Source: Viola odorata (lineage: Eukaryota > Streptophyta > Magnoliopsida > Malpighiales > Violaceae). Taken from it: a stretch of DNA of 64,000 nt. The DNA lies in contig OY829542.1 in NCBI GenBank assembly GCA_963691705.1, forward strand, positions 53,733,002-53,797,001, given 5' to 3'. Position 1 is the first letter of the stretch. Every line of letters starts with the position of its first letter. The translations under genes and the position numbers were made by a program. Under the pieces are notes generated by a model. The model made no database searches, had not been told where the DNA came from, and saw nothing but the letters and a program-made list of their open reading frames with translations. Below are positions 33,119 to 44,753 of this stretch, piece after piece.

Positions 33119-35022
33119 TGATAGCGTGTATTTTTGCATGATTTTCCCTCCATTATTCCTTTGATTTAGGGCATGATTCTGCTAATTTACCCTTGTTTTC
33201 ATTACTATTGCAGATTCAGGCTTGAAAAGGGAGTTTATACAAAAAGATACATTTTTGGTGCATTTTTGTGCAATTTCGTGCTTCAAGACCACAGTCGAGG
33301 TCCCGAGTCCAGAGTTGCATTCAAGGTCCCGAGCCGAGGTCTCGAGTCCGATTCAATACAAAACGCCTCAAGGCCGACTGACAATCCGAAACGGCTACAA
33401 CCTTCTAACCAGACCAACAGGAAGAAGTAGCACGAAGGACTAGTCACTTGTCCACAAAACGGCTTAGGTCCCGAATCAGATTCTCCATTCGGGACCCCCG
33501 AAGACATTTCTGGGCAGTCTGCCATGAATCCGCGACCCAAGGATTATTTTATTCTCAGTGCTTTTGTGGTCCCTTGGGCATGCTTGACATATTCCCTCAT
33601 CCCTCAACTTCATGCTTCCCACTTTCTTTGGTTCAAGAATATCATGGGACTACTTAAAGTATTAATTAAGTAATGGATTATTTTAATCCTTAGTGCTTTT
33701 CTTGTCCCCTAGAGGTGGAAGACAGCTCTCTTTGGCTGGAGAATCTCCCTTTTGAAGTTTGAGTGGGAGAGAAGATGGAAGCTGGTCGGATTGAAGGCTA
33801 TGGAAGCAAAGGATGAGCATAAAGGAGAGGGATCACGGTTTTTCTTAAGAGAGATAGGTTTTTTCTTAGACTTCTCTCTAGCTTTCTCTCTCTAGTTCTT
33901 GTTAGCTACTTCACTCTTAGCCGCTGGGCTTGAAAACAGATTTGGTTTTTGTAATAAGTGTTCTTCCTTTAATCTTTTAATTTAATTATTATGCTTTCTT
34001 TAATTGTTATTTATTTTTATCCAAGCATGAGTAGCTAAACCTTTAATTCTTAGCAAGGGTGATTCAAGGGTTGCAAGGTCAGATTTGAGGCCTAAGTGTG
34101 TTTAATATATTCTTAATGCTATATTCAATTGCTTATCAATTTTAATTAAAACTTCACATGGAGTGTTTAAAGGCTTGATCACCCGATTTATACCTTGTGT
34201 GAATGCTGCCATTTGTGTGATGAATACGAGAGGAAAATTACATAAAACTAGTAGGCATCTATTTAGTCTTGACTGCGCTGAAGTGGACTTGAATTGATAG
34301 GGTAAGTAGTTGATTGGTTCGGGGTCACGAGCCTGACAAACTGAGGGACCTTTAGGACCAGTTGTGTCTTTTCTTATCTTCATGGGCAGGTTGAGTATTG
34401 CCTTCCCGCATTCGTGCCGGGAGGGATGGCGAGCTGTCAAGACTACCTCATATGTGAAAACGGGGGGTAGTTTCTCTTAAGAGAAAAGTAGGAGATAACC
34501 GAGAAATCTGGTCTCCATGTCACTTCTATGATGTCTTGAATAGAATATTTCTGTGCTGATGATAATCGGGACCCCGAATGCAACCCAAGAACACCTATTG
34601 CTAAGAACCTTCTCTGATTGATTATTTGTGTTTATTATTCCTCTGTTTTATTATCTTGTCTCATTTACTGATTTGCTATTTTGGCTATTTAATCAATTAC
34701 CACCTTCTGTTCTATTACTCTTGAATTATTTACTGATTTGCTTTATTTTACCATTCGGGACCCCGAAAGTGACATTCGGGACCCCGAACATTGCTTACTT
34801 AGATAAAGTTGTTAGCTCCCGAATCTCTCTTGACTGATTAGTTTTAGTCAAGCATAAAACCCTCCTGATTGTTACTTTTCATGCCTTTGTTCTGTGACTT
34901 CACTCAAGACCTTGAATCAGTCTCTCACAATCCCTGTGTTCGACCCTGACTACCACTGTACACATTATCCATTGTGCACACACATTTTCAGGCACTATAA
35001 ATCATCATTTGACTGACGATCA
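33119..35022 (+). repeat. 5' LTR of element B
   Basis: 1904 bp, TGATAGCGTG to GACTGACGATCA. It carries two TTCGGGACCCCGAA dyads at 34754-34767 and 34775-34788, spaced 21 bp start to start. Short open frames inside it recur in the 3' LTR and are not genes. Confidence 0.95.
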
Positions 35023-35025
35023 AAT

Positions 35026-35043
35026 TGGCGCCGTTGCCGGGGA
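35026..35043 (+). other. tRNA-Asp primer-binding site of element B
   Basis: TGGCGCCGTTGCCGGGGA is a perfect complement to the plant tRNA-Asp 3' end, 3 bases after the LTR. This priming is characteristic of Athila-type elements. Confidence 0.95.
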
Positions 35044-35076
35044 TTGTTTCTAGACTGATTTATTATTCTTGTTTGT

Positions 35077-35397
35077 ATGACCAGGAGATCGGCACCAGTA
35101 CTACTGCCCCTTGATCTTGAGCTCACTAGAACGGAAAGAGGACTTCGACAACAAGCCCAAAGATCAAATTCAAATCCTTGTATTCGGGACCTCGAACGTC
35201 TTTTTACCCTTGAAGACACTCGAGACCCCGAAGACCTACCACCTGTTCATCCAGAAGTACCCAACATGGACCATCATGGTCCTGAAGGGGATGATATTCC
35301 ACCAATCCCACCAGTAATCCAAACCATCGATGAGTTCAATGCTGCCCCCGAGGCCCCGACCAGTTGTATCGTCTGGCCAGTGGTCCCGAATGACTAG
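35077..35397 (+). CDS. Element B gag N-terminal leader frame, ends in TAG
   Basis: 107 codons from ATG 35077 to TAG 35395-35397, in the same frame as the main gag ORF that starts 18 bases later at 35416. The product is acidic and proline-rich (HHGPEGDDIPPIPPVIQTID) and ends VVPND. Element A has the stop at the same codon. Element C reads Trp at the equivalent place (ENDWNLKP), so the ancestral Gag was probably continuous. Reinitiation or readthrough would be needed for expression of both parts. Confidence 0.75.
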   Translation: MTRRSAPVLLPLDLELTRTERGLRQQAQRSNSNPCIRDLERLFTLEDTRDPEDLPPVHPEVPNMDHHGPEGDDIPPIPPVIQTIDEFNAAPEAPTSCIVWPVVPND

Positions 35398-35415
35398 GAA
35401 CTCAAATCTGCCACC

Positions 35416-37680
35416 ATGCATCACCTGCCCCTTTTTCGAGGGCTGGCCAAGGAGAATCCTCACCGTTATCTCCAGCAATTACATTCCATTTGTGATGCCA
35501 TGAAGCCCCACAACGTCACTGTCGAGTATGCCAAACTCCGTGCCTTTATGTGGTCTCTCAAGGACGATGCTCTTGACTGGTTCTATGACTTGCAACCACA
35601 ATCCATTAGCTCATGGGCTGAAATGTCCAAAGCCTTTACGGACAAGTACTATCCGGTTTCTATTGCCATGGTGACTCGAAAGCAGCTAGTGTCTATCCTT
35701 CAAAAAGACACAGAAAATCTAGAGCAATACTATGAACGCTTCAAGAAGATGCAAGCCCTATGCCCCTCGCATAATCTGTCCGAGTATGCCCTCATGCAAT
35801 ATTTCTGTGAAGGACTCAAGGGCCGAGACAAGGCATTGCTAAACGCTGCTGCCAATGGATCCATTACTAGACTTACACCAGCTGCCGCCAAGGACATCAT
35901 CGAGCTCATGGCTAAGAACAACCTCCAGCTCAACAACTCTGACAGCGTTCAAGACGCTCGAGCAGTTGCTATGGAAAACCAATTAGCAACCATCACTGGT
36001 ATGCTGCAGAACATGGCTTCGGGACATCCAGTCCAGCTCAAGGCCTGCCAAATCTGTCAGCTTTCAGACCACCCTACCGATGCTTGCCCATTTATTCCTG
36101 AAGAAATGCCCGTGAATGCCGCTGGAGGATTCCAGGCCCCGTATGGTCAGAACCAAAATCAAGGCTGGAAACAGCCCAACTATGGATGGAATAACAACCA
36201 GCAGGCTGGACCTAGCCATCAATACGGACAGAATCCTTATGGAAACCACCCTCCTCCTTTCAACATGCAAAACTTCAAACCTAGGCCGAATTTTCAGAAT
36301 TATCAATATCAGAGGCAACCACCTCAAGACCAGAATTTCACCATGCCCCCGAAGGAGGAACCCTCTCCCGAAATGAAACAGATAGCAGAAATGAACAAAA
36401 TGCTTCGGACCCTCATGACTGAAATGAAGGAGATAAAAAATGGTGGAAGATTTCCAGGGCAGACGGAACCCAACCCGAAGCATGAGGCATGTGCTATGAA
36501 CCTTAGAAGTGGTCTTGAGTTACCCTCTCGAGTTAATCCAGACCCCGACTCAACACAGACTTTTCAAGGTCCCGAATCTGATAATGTTGTTCAAGGTCCC
36601 GAGTGTAGCAGCAGTACACAACCACCTCTAGTTCAGCCCACTGAACAACTAAAGAAGTCTCAATTTAATGACCCTGTTCTTGACCACTTCTTCACTAGCA
36701 CGAAGGATCGATGTAAGAAAAAACAGCCCGTGGAAGAAGAGTTCTCTCGAGAATTCATTACCAAGGTACTCGAGCCCCCGTTTCCTCAACGTTTGCTCAA
36801 AAAGAAGAAAGAAGAAGAAGATCGGGACATCTTTGAGACTTTCAGCAAGGTCATTATCAATATTCCCCTCCTCAAGGCCATCAAAAACATGCCTCGATAT
36901 GCCAAGTTCCTCAAGCAACTTTGCACCAACAAAAACAAATTCACCGAAGTGAATAGGATAAGTGTGGGGGCTAACTTAACCGCCCATATCCAGCGCAAGC
37001 TCCCGACCAAGTGTAAGGATCAAGGCATGTTTACTGTCCCTTGTAAGATTGGAACCATCGATATTGGGAAGGCTATGTGTGATTTGGGGGCCGGAATCAA
37101 TGTTATGCCCTTGACTATTTATAACAGCCTTGGACTCGGGCCCTTGAAGGAGACCAACTTGGTTATTCAACTCGCGGACCGCTCTGTTGTCCATCCCGAA
37201 GGAATAGTCACTGACATTCTGGTCCAAGTAGGAGACTTCCTATTTCCAGCAGATTTCTATGTGCTTTCAATGGAGAATCCATCAACCACTAAATCTTCGG
37301 ATCTACTCTTGGGACGTCTATTCTTGGCCACTGCCCGCGCCAAGATTGATGTCTATGAAGCCTCCATATCACTTGAGTTTGATGGGGAAATTATCCACTT
37401 CAACATGTTGGACTCAATGAAGTACCCATCCGACTTCTCAAGTGTGAATTTTATTGATATCATCGATCCTTTTGTTGAGAAAATTGATGAGCTAAATTCT
37501 GTCGAGCCCTTGAAACTGGCTCTTAACTGGAGTCTGACCACTGAAGCCTTGAAAGAGATGGCATCATCCCTTGACATCCCCACTGAATTAAGTTTAGTAG
37601 TAGCAGCCTTGGAAGAAAATCCTTTTCTAACAGTCGAGCCCCCGAATGTGAAGATTATGTGCGACTCACCCCTTCTCTGA
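35416..37680 (+). CDS. Element B Gag-protease
   Basis: 754 codons. The retrotransposon capsid region is near residues 20-150 (AFMWSLKDDALDWFYDLQP). A CCHC zinc knuckle (CQICQLSDHPTDAC, CX2CX4HX4C) lies around residue 211, followed by an Asn/Gln/Pro-rich linker. A Lys/Glu tract (KKKEEEDRDIFE) precedes the aspartic protease with DLGAGIN near residue 555. Gag forms the particle and the protease cleaves the polyprotein. The frame ends at TGA 37678, where B lacks about 13 nt present in A (around 57261), throwing pol into another frame. ATG 35416 is the first start after the conserved TAG. Confidence 0.9.
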   Translation: MHHLPLFRGLAKENPHRYLQQLHSICDAMKPHNVTVEYAKLRAFMWSLKDDALDWFYDLQPQSISSWAEMSKAFTDKYYPVSIAMVTRKQLVSILQKDTENLEQYYERFKKMQALCPSHNLSEYALMQYFCEGLKGRDKALLNAAANGSITRLTPAAAKDIIELMAKNNLQLNNSDSVQDARAVAMENQLATITGMLQNMASGHPVQLKACQICQLSDHPTDACPFIPEEMPVNAAGGFQAPYGQNQNQGWKQPNYGWNNNQQAGPSHQYGQNPYGNHPPPFNMQNFKPRPNFQNYQYQRQPPQDQNFTMPPKEEPSPEMKQIAEMNKMLRTLMTEMKEIKNGGRFPGQTEPNPKHEACAMNLRSGLELPSRVNPDPDSTQTFQGPESDNVVQGPECSSSTQPPLVQPTEQLKKSQFNDPVLDHFFTSTKDRCKKKQPVEEEFSREFITKVLEPPFPQRLLKKKKEEEDRDIFETFSKVIINIPLLKAIKNMPRYAKFLKQLCTNKNKFTEVNRISVGANLTAHIQRKLPTKCKDQGMFTVPCKIGTIDIGKAMCDLGAGINVMPLTIYNSLGLGPLKETNLVIQLADRSVVHPEGIVTDILVQVGDFLFPADFYVLSMENPSTTKSSDLLLGRLFLATARAKIDVYEASISLEFDGEIIHFNMLDSMKYPSDFSSVNFIDIIDPFVEKIDELNSVEPLKLALNWSLTTEALKEMASSLDIPTELSLVVAALEENPFLTVEPPNVKIMCDSPLL

Positions 37681-40613
37681 TAAAAGCTCCAGACCTTGAA
37701 CTTAAAGAGCTACCCTCGCATTTGAAATATGCCTATCTTGGGGAGAAGGAATCTCTCCCGGTCATCATTTCCAACAAATTGGAGGCGGTTCAAGAGCTTG
37801 AATTAGTGGAGCTTCTAAAGAATTTTAAAGGAGCCATTGGATGGACTATTGCAGACATCAAGGGTCTGTCCCCATCTCTATGCACCCACCGAATCCACCT
37901 AGAAGAGGATAGCAAGACCATCCGACAGCCTCAAAGACGTTTGAACCCTCCTATGATGGAAGTAGTCAAGAAAGAGGTCTTGAAATTTCTTGATGCCGGG
38001 GTTGTCTACCCTATTTCTGATTCCCCATGGGTCAGTCCCGTTCAAGTGGTCCCAAAGAAAACAGGCATCACAATCATTCCAGGTCCCGAAGGTTAGCCAA
38101 TCCCCTCCCGAATCCAGAATGGTTGGCGTGTATGCATTGATTATAGGCGCTTGAATGAGGCCACCCGAAAAGACCATTTTCCACTGCCCTTCATCGATCA
38201 AATGTTAGAGCGTCTCGCGGGCAAGATGCATTATTGTTGTTTGGATGGGTATTCGGGCTTCCACCAAATTCCAGTAGCCCTTGAAGACCAGGAAAAGACT
38301 ACTTTCACATGCCCATTCGGGACCTTTGCCTATAGACGCATGCCTTTTGGATTATGCAATGCTCCTGCCACATTTCAGAGATGTATGGTCAGCATCTTTT
38401 CAGAATTTGTAGAGGAATGCATCGAGGTATTCATGGATGACTTCACGGTCTATGGTAACTCCTTTTCCGAATGCCTCTCGAATTTGAATTTTTTTTTGCA
38501 AAGATGTGTGGACACTAACCTTGTGCTTAATTTTGAAAAATGTCATTTTATGGTTGATCAAGGTCTTATCTTAGGCCACATTGTGTCCAGTAAAGGCATT
38601 GAAGTGGACAAAGCTAAAATTCAAGTAATCGAGACCTTGCCTTACCCCTCGAATATTCGAGATGTGCGCTCTTTTCTTGGCCATGCAGGTTTTTACAGGA
38701 GGTTTATCAAGGATTTCTCCAAGATAGACCAGCCTATGTGTCGGCTACTGCACAAGGATGTAGAGTTCATATTTGACGAAGAATGCAAAACGGCATTCGA
38801 GACCTTGAAGGCCAAGCTTATTTCTGGCCCTATCATTCGGGCCCCCGACTGGACGCTCCCTTTTGAAATCATGTGTGATGCTAGCAACCAAGCATTAGGA
38901 GCTGTTCTAGGCCAGAAAAAAGAGAAGGAGACTTACGTCATCTATTATGCATCCAAGCTGCTAGATCCCACACAACAAAACTACACCACGACGGAGAAAG
39001 AGCTTTTGGCCATCGTCTATGCCCTTGACAAGTTTCGGCAGTACCTCTTGGGTACTCGAGTGATAGTTTATTCAGACCATTCATCTCTTCGATGCCTGGT
39101 CAAGAAGGCAGATGCCAAACCTAGACTTATCCGTTGGATCCTCTTGCTCCAAGAATTCAATCTAGTCATCAAAGATAAGAAGGGAACGGAAAATTCTGTT
39201 GCAGACCACTTGTGCAGACTCCCGAACCAGGAAGATGACTCCCGAGTGGCTATCCGAGAACATTTTCCAGATGAATATCTATGCTTAGCTGAAGCAGCAA
39301 GTTTCCCATGGTTCACAGACATTGCTAATTTTTGTGCCACCGGTGTTTATCCAATCGAGGCCTCGAGTGCTCAGCAAAACAAAATTCGGAGACAAGCAAG
39401 GTTCTATGTTTGGGACAACCCTTACTTATGGAAATATTGCTCGGATCAAATCCTTAGACGTTGTGTTTCGATGGATGAAGTCCCATCAATCCTCAAGTTC
39501 TGCCATTCTACCACGGAAGGAGGGCATTTTGCTGCCAAGAAAACCGCACTCAAGGTCTTGAATGTCGGTCTCTATTGGCCATCAATCTTCAAGGACAGCT
39601 ATCTTTTTTGTGCCTCTTGCCCCCGATGCCAAGCCACGGGAAACATAGGGGCAAGGCACCAAATGCCCTTGCAAAGCATCCTAGCTTGCGAAATTTTTGA
39701 TATTTGGGGCATCGACTTTATAGGTCCCTTCCTAAATTCATTCGGGAACACATATATCTTACTTGCAGTAGATTATGTTTCCAAGTGGATTGAAGCCATC
39801 GCCACCAAGACAGATGATTCAAGAGTGGTAGCAAACTTCCTCAGGACTAATATTTTCAACCGATTCGGGACCCCGAGAGCTCTCATCAGCGATCGAGGGA
39901 CACATTTCTGCAACCGAATGGTCTCCTCTTTACTTAACAAATATGGAGTGACCCATCGAGTATCCACAGCTTATCACCCCCAAACTAATGGCCAAGCAGA
40001 GGTCTCGAATCGAGAAATCAAAGCCATCTTGGAGAAGACCGTCAATCAGTCCCGAAAGGATTGGAGTCTAAAGTTAGGAGAAGCATTATGGGCCTACCGA
40101 ACTGCATTCAAGACCCCGATTGGTATGACACCATATCGATTGGTCTATGGAAAGCCATGCCATCTCCCAGTTGAAATCGAACACAAGGCATTTTGGGCCA
40201 TTAAGAAAGTTAATTTGGACCTTAACTTGGCAGGCAAGGACCGCTCCCTACAAATTCAAGAGCTTGAAGAGCTTCGGGGGGATGCTTACGAAAATTCCAT
40301 GATTTATAAAGACAAGACCAAGGCCCAACACGACAAGCATCTCATCATCAAGACCTTTACTGTGGGGCAGAAAGTCTTATTGTATAATCCCCGTTTGCGA
40401 ATTTTTTCAGGAAAATTAAAGTCTAAATGGACGGAACCATACAAGATCACCGCCGTGTTCGACCATGGAGCAATTGAAATTCAGAATCTGAACAATGATG
40501 CGCCATTCAAGGTCAATGGTCATAGGCTGAAACCTTTCTATGAAGGATTCAAGCCCTCGACTAACGAAGAGATGAGGGTTGAGGACCCTGCACTCGGGAC
40601 CTATAATCCATAA
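37659..40613 (+). pseudogene. Element B Pol: RT, RNase H, integrase; one internal TAG
   Basis: The frame opens at 37659 in a different phase from gag-PR and runs to 40613, with TAG at 38094-38096 just before [20 protein letters not shown]. The reverse transcriptase has the catalytic FMDDF motif (about 38432). RNase H follows ([12 protein letters not shown], then [14 protein letters not shown] residues). The integrase has an HHCC zinc finger ([11 protein letters not shown]...CPRCQ) and DDE core ([33 protein letters not shown]). The enzymes copy the RNA and insert the cDNA. Apart from the shift and the stop, pol is intact over 950 codons, which fits recent mobilisation by a helper or by recoding. 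Confidence 0.9.
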
Positions 40614-42847
40614 GTCTTGTCTAGGCCTAGACATTATTTCAAGGCCAAGTGTGGGGAAAACCCACGATTTCTCAAAACCTTTCCTTTTCCTTGCTTTATT
40701 TAATTCTTTTCAGATTTCAAATTCCTAGTCCACTCAGTTTTTTTTTAAATTGCTTTTTCAGCTTTTTATGTTACCTAGGTGCATTTATTTATTTGCTTTG
40801 CCCTTTTCCTTCCTTAATTAAGTTTCTTGTCTCCTACTTTCTATCCTCCCCATTAATTCTTTTTGCTTTATTCCTTTTTGTCTTTTTAATGCTAGAAATT
40901 AATTGCTTTTTTCCCTTCTTTTCCGCAGGTGTGCAGGCGTGGGTTTGCATGGTGTCTTCCAACCACTCCCAGCGTGCCACGTGGCGATTAAATAAATAAA
41001 TAAAAAAAAATTTCAAAATTCAAAAAAAAAAATATTAAACAAATTCCCCTTTTCTCTCCATGTTCCCATATCCACCATTACTCCCACTCACGCACGCCAC
41101 CTACTGCCATCACACTCAACCTCTCTCCTTTCAACTTCCATCCAAATCAAATAAAATAATTTCTCCCTTTTTCCAAAAATTAATCACTCCATCGCCCCTG
41201 CGTGGGCTGAAAAACTACCTCTTTTTCATTTCCTTTAAGACAATTGCTTTATTTATTTTAGTTTGAACTGCTTTTGAACTGCTACCTTCTCACATTGAGG
41301 AAAATGTGTGACCTAAGTGTGGGGAGGGTTTTTAATTGCTTTGTTATATTAATTAGCTTTATTATTATTTCTTCGGCTTTATTTATTTCTCCTGCTTTGT
41401 TTTTATTTCTTTTCTATTCTCGAATTTCATCTTTTTATGCTGCCCAGTTTTAATCCCAATAATGAACACACACCTGACTTGTGCACATAGAATGAAAATG
41501 TTGTCTGTATTCAAGGTCCCAAATGATTTATTGTATGCCTGTTATGCCTTATATCTGCTTCAAGGCCTTGAAACCAGTAGTCACTAAATTACACCTTGTG
41601 AGTATTCTGAGCCTTCATACCTAATTATTGCTTGAGTGAATGCATGACTAGGTACTGGCTGGGTTTGCATGATATCCATGGGTATAGACATGATTAGACA
41701 TAGGAAAGCAGCAAAAAGATTTAGTCTTCGCATCAAAATTGTTCTCTCTATTTTTTCTGTTATGTTTCATTCGAGCCCCCGAATCCTCTCTTTTCCCTCC
41801 ATTCTAACCATTTGAATTTTCTTTGATCTTTCTCTTGGCAGGTGAGCAGTGTTGTTGGGAGCACCATCGAGAGCTAGACTAGATAAATGAAGCAGCAAAA
41901 GCAAAGTGTGGGGATCCCGCAGATTCAAGGCCTCGAATGCTGGTACGGATTCAAGACCCCGAAGCTAAATGAAGAAATCAAGGGCAAAATAAAAAAAAAT
42001 CGCTTCCCATCCACAGCAAAACACAAGTGTGGGGAAGTGAAATCAGAATATCCAGCCCTCGAAGGACAAGGTTTCAATCCTCAAACAATCCTTCTCTCTC
42101 TCATGTCAAAAAAAAAAATAATAATAAAATAAGTAAATATATATATTTATATATATATATATAAATAAAAGAGAGAGAGAAGAGAACAAAAATCTGGAAA
42201 AAAAGAAGAAGAGGAAAATCAGCAGCCAGCGTTCATTCAAGGTCCCGAGTGAAGTAAGCAAAGATCCCCCTTGAAGAGGAAGAATCTAGTCTAGCTTTCG
42301 CCCTCAGCAACATTGTCTCACCATCTCGATTCTTTCCTGCCAGAGGAGCATTCCAGGTTTGAGTTGGTTAACAACCTCCTCATTTCATTTCCTTTCTCTC
42401 CCTCTTCTCCATTTTTTCTTCTTATTGTGTTCCACCTTATCATTACTTTCCTTGTTTCCCCTTCTTACCCTCGATGCGAAGTCTTTTGATTGCTAGATTG
42501 CCTATGCATGTGTCTAATATACTCGAATTGATATACAAACTTGGTTTTGTGCTGCGTTTTCTGCATTTTGAGTGTTTAAACACCTAGCCCACGAGTGTTA
42601 GTGCAAACACTGATACATGTGAGGACTACTGGTTAATAGGCCGATGTGGAAAAGTCTTGTCTTAAGGGTCGTTACCCTTCTGACCTGATGCAGGTTCATC
42701 TAGGTAGAGTCTGTTTCATTCGAGATCCCGAATGTGGAAAAGCATGCTTATTCTCTATGCTATGGTTTGGTGTGTCTGTTCTGTTTTAGGATCTGTTTCA
42801 AATTTTGTGAATGCTCGAGGGCGAGCATTGGGCAGTGTGGGGATATT
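40614..42847 (+). other. Element B 3' non-coding region with repeated PPT-like motifs
   Basis: No long ORF. AAGTGTGGGG occurs at 40647, 41315, 41904 and 42025, and a further AGTGTGGGG (42834-42842) precedes the 3' LTR as the polypurine tract. Sequence near 41200 (GCGTGGGCTG) aligns with that just after the third ORF of A (62930), and upstream sequence aligns with the A leader before that ORF. Thus the third ORF is cleanly missing. Confidence 0.8.
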
Positions 42848-44751
42848 TGATAGCGTGTATTTTTGCATGATTTTCCCTCCATTATTCCTTTGATTTAGGG
42901 CATGATTCTGCTAATTTACCCTTGTTTTCATTACTATTGCAGATTCAGGCTTGAAAAGGGAGTTTATACAAAAAGATACATTTTTGGTGCATTTTTGTGC
43001 AATTTCGTGCTTCAAGACCACAGTCGAGGTCCCGAGTCCAGAGTTGCATTCAAGGTCCCGAGCCGAGGTCTCGAGTCCGATTCAATACAAAACGCCTCAA
43101 GGCCGACTGACAATCCGAAACGGCTACAACCTTCTAACCAGACCAACAGGAAGAAGTAGCACGAAGGACTAGTCACTTGTCCACAAAACGGCTTAGGTCC
43201 CGAATCAGATTCTCCATTCGGGACCCCCGAAGACATTTCTGGGCAGTCTGCCATGAATCCGCGACCCAAGGATTATTTTATTCTCAGTGCTTTTGTGGTC
43301 CCTTGGGCATGCTTGACATATTCCCTCATCCCTCAACTTCATGCTTCCCACTTTCTTTGGTTCAAGAATATCATGGGACTACTTAAAGTATTAATTAAGT
43401 AATGGATTATTTTAATCCTTAGTGCTTTTCTTGTCCCCTAGAGGTGGAAGACAGCTCTCTTTGGCTGGAGAATCTCCCTTTTGAAGTTTGAGTGGGAGAG
43501 AAGATGGAAGCTGGTCGGATTGAAGGCTATGGAAGCAAAGGATGAGCATAAAGGAGAGGGATCACGGTTTTTCTTAAGAGAGATAGGTTTTTTCTTAGAC
43601 TTCTCTCTAGCTTTCTCTCTCTAGTTCTTGTTAGCTACTTCACTCTTAGCCGCTGGGCTTGAAAACAGATTTGGTTTTTGTAATAAGTGTTCTTCCTTTA
43701 ATCTTTTAATTTAATTATTATGCTTTCTTTAATTGTTATTTATTTTTATCCAAGCATGAGTAGCTAAACCTTTAATTCTTAGCAAGGGTGATTCAAGGGT
43801 TGCAAGGTCAGATTTGAGGCCTAAGTGTGTTTAATATATTCTTAATGCTATATTCAATTGCTTATCAATTTTAATTAAAACTTCACATGGAGTGTTTAAA
43901 GGCTTGATCACCCGATTTATACCTTGTGTGAATGCTGCCATTTGTGTGATGAATACGAGAGGAAAATTACATAAAACTAGTAGGCATCTATTTAGTCTTG
44001 ACTGCGCTGAAGTGGACTTGAATTGATAGGGTAAGTAGTTGATTGGTTCGGGGTCACGAGCCTGACAAACTGAGGGACCTTTAGGACCAGTTGTGTCTTT
44101 TCTTATCTTCATGGGCAGGTTGAGTATTGCCTTCCCGCATTCGTGCCGGGAGGGATGGCGAGCTGTCAAGACTACCTCATATGTGAAAACGGGGGGTAGT
44201 TTCTCTTAAGAGAAAAGTAGGAGATAACCGAGAAATCTGGTCTCCATGTCACTTCTATGATGTCTTGAATAGAATATTTCTGTGCTGATGATAATCGGGA
44301 CCCCGAATGCAACCCAAGAACACCTATTGCTAAGAACCTTCTCTGATTGATTATTTGTGTTTATTATTCCTCTGTTTTATTATCTTGTCTCATTTACTGA
44401 TTTGCTATTTTGGCTATTTAATCAATTACCACCTTCTGTTCTATTACTCTTGAATTATTTACTGATTTGCTTTATTTTACCATTCGGGACCCCGAAAGTG
44501 ACATTCGGGACCCCGAACATTGCTTACTTAGATAAAGTTGTTAGCTCCCGAATCTCTCTTGACTGATTAGTTTTAGTCAAGCATAAAACCCTCCTGATTG
44601 TTACTTTTCATGCCTTTGTTCTGTGACTTCACTCAAGACCTTGAATCAGTCTCTCACAATCCCTGTGTTCGACCCTGACTACCACTGTACACATTATCCA
44701 TTGTGCACACACATTTTCAGGCACTATAAATCATCATTTGACTGACGATTA
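42848..44751 (+). repeat. 3' LTR of element B
   Basis: Same as 33119-35022 with a constant offset of 9729. It ends in TA instead of CA (44750-44751), the only difference I noticed. It is followed by the TSD GAGTG. Confidence 0.95.
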
Positions 44752-44753
44752 GA

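Larger units (their letters stand above)
33119..44751 (+). mobile_element. Element B: young Athila-family retrotransposon lacking the third ORF
   Basis: An 11,633-bp element with TSD GAGTG at 33114-33118 and 44752-44756, inside the 5' LTR of C. Its LTRs (33119-35022 and 42848-44751) appear identical apart from the terminal C/T at 35021/44750, so it is the most recent insertion. It has a perfect tRNA-Asp primer site, gag-PR and pol, but no counterpart of the ~2-kb third ORF of A. Pol is shifted in frame relative to gag-PR and has one TAG. Its LTR, leader and proteins match element A closely, so A and B are one family. Confidence 0.95.

Noticed and set aside
33173..34837. Several short frames in the B LTR, repeated exactly at 42902-44566
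   Set aside because: The duplication is explained by the two LTRs. Frames are short and lack domains.
36064..36483. Minus-strand frames inside gag and pol of A, B and C (for example 36064-36483, 55711-56304)
   Set aside because: They are antisense shadows of the well-supported plus-strand retroelement frames.
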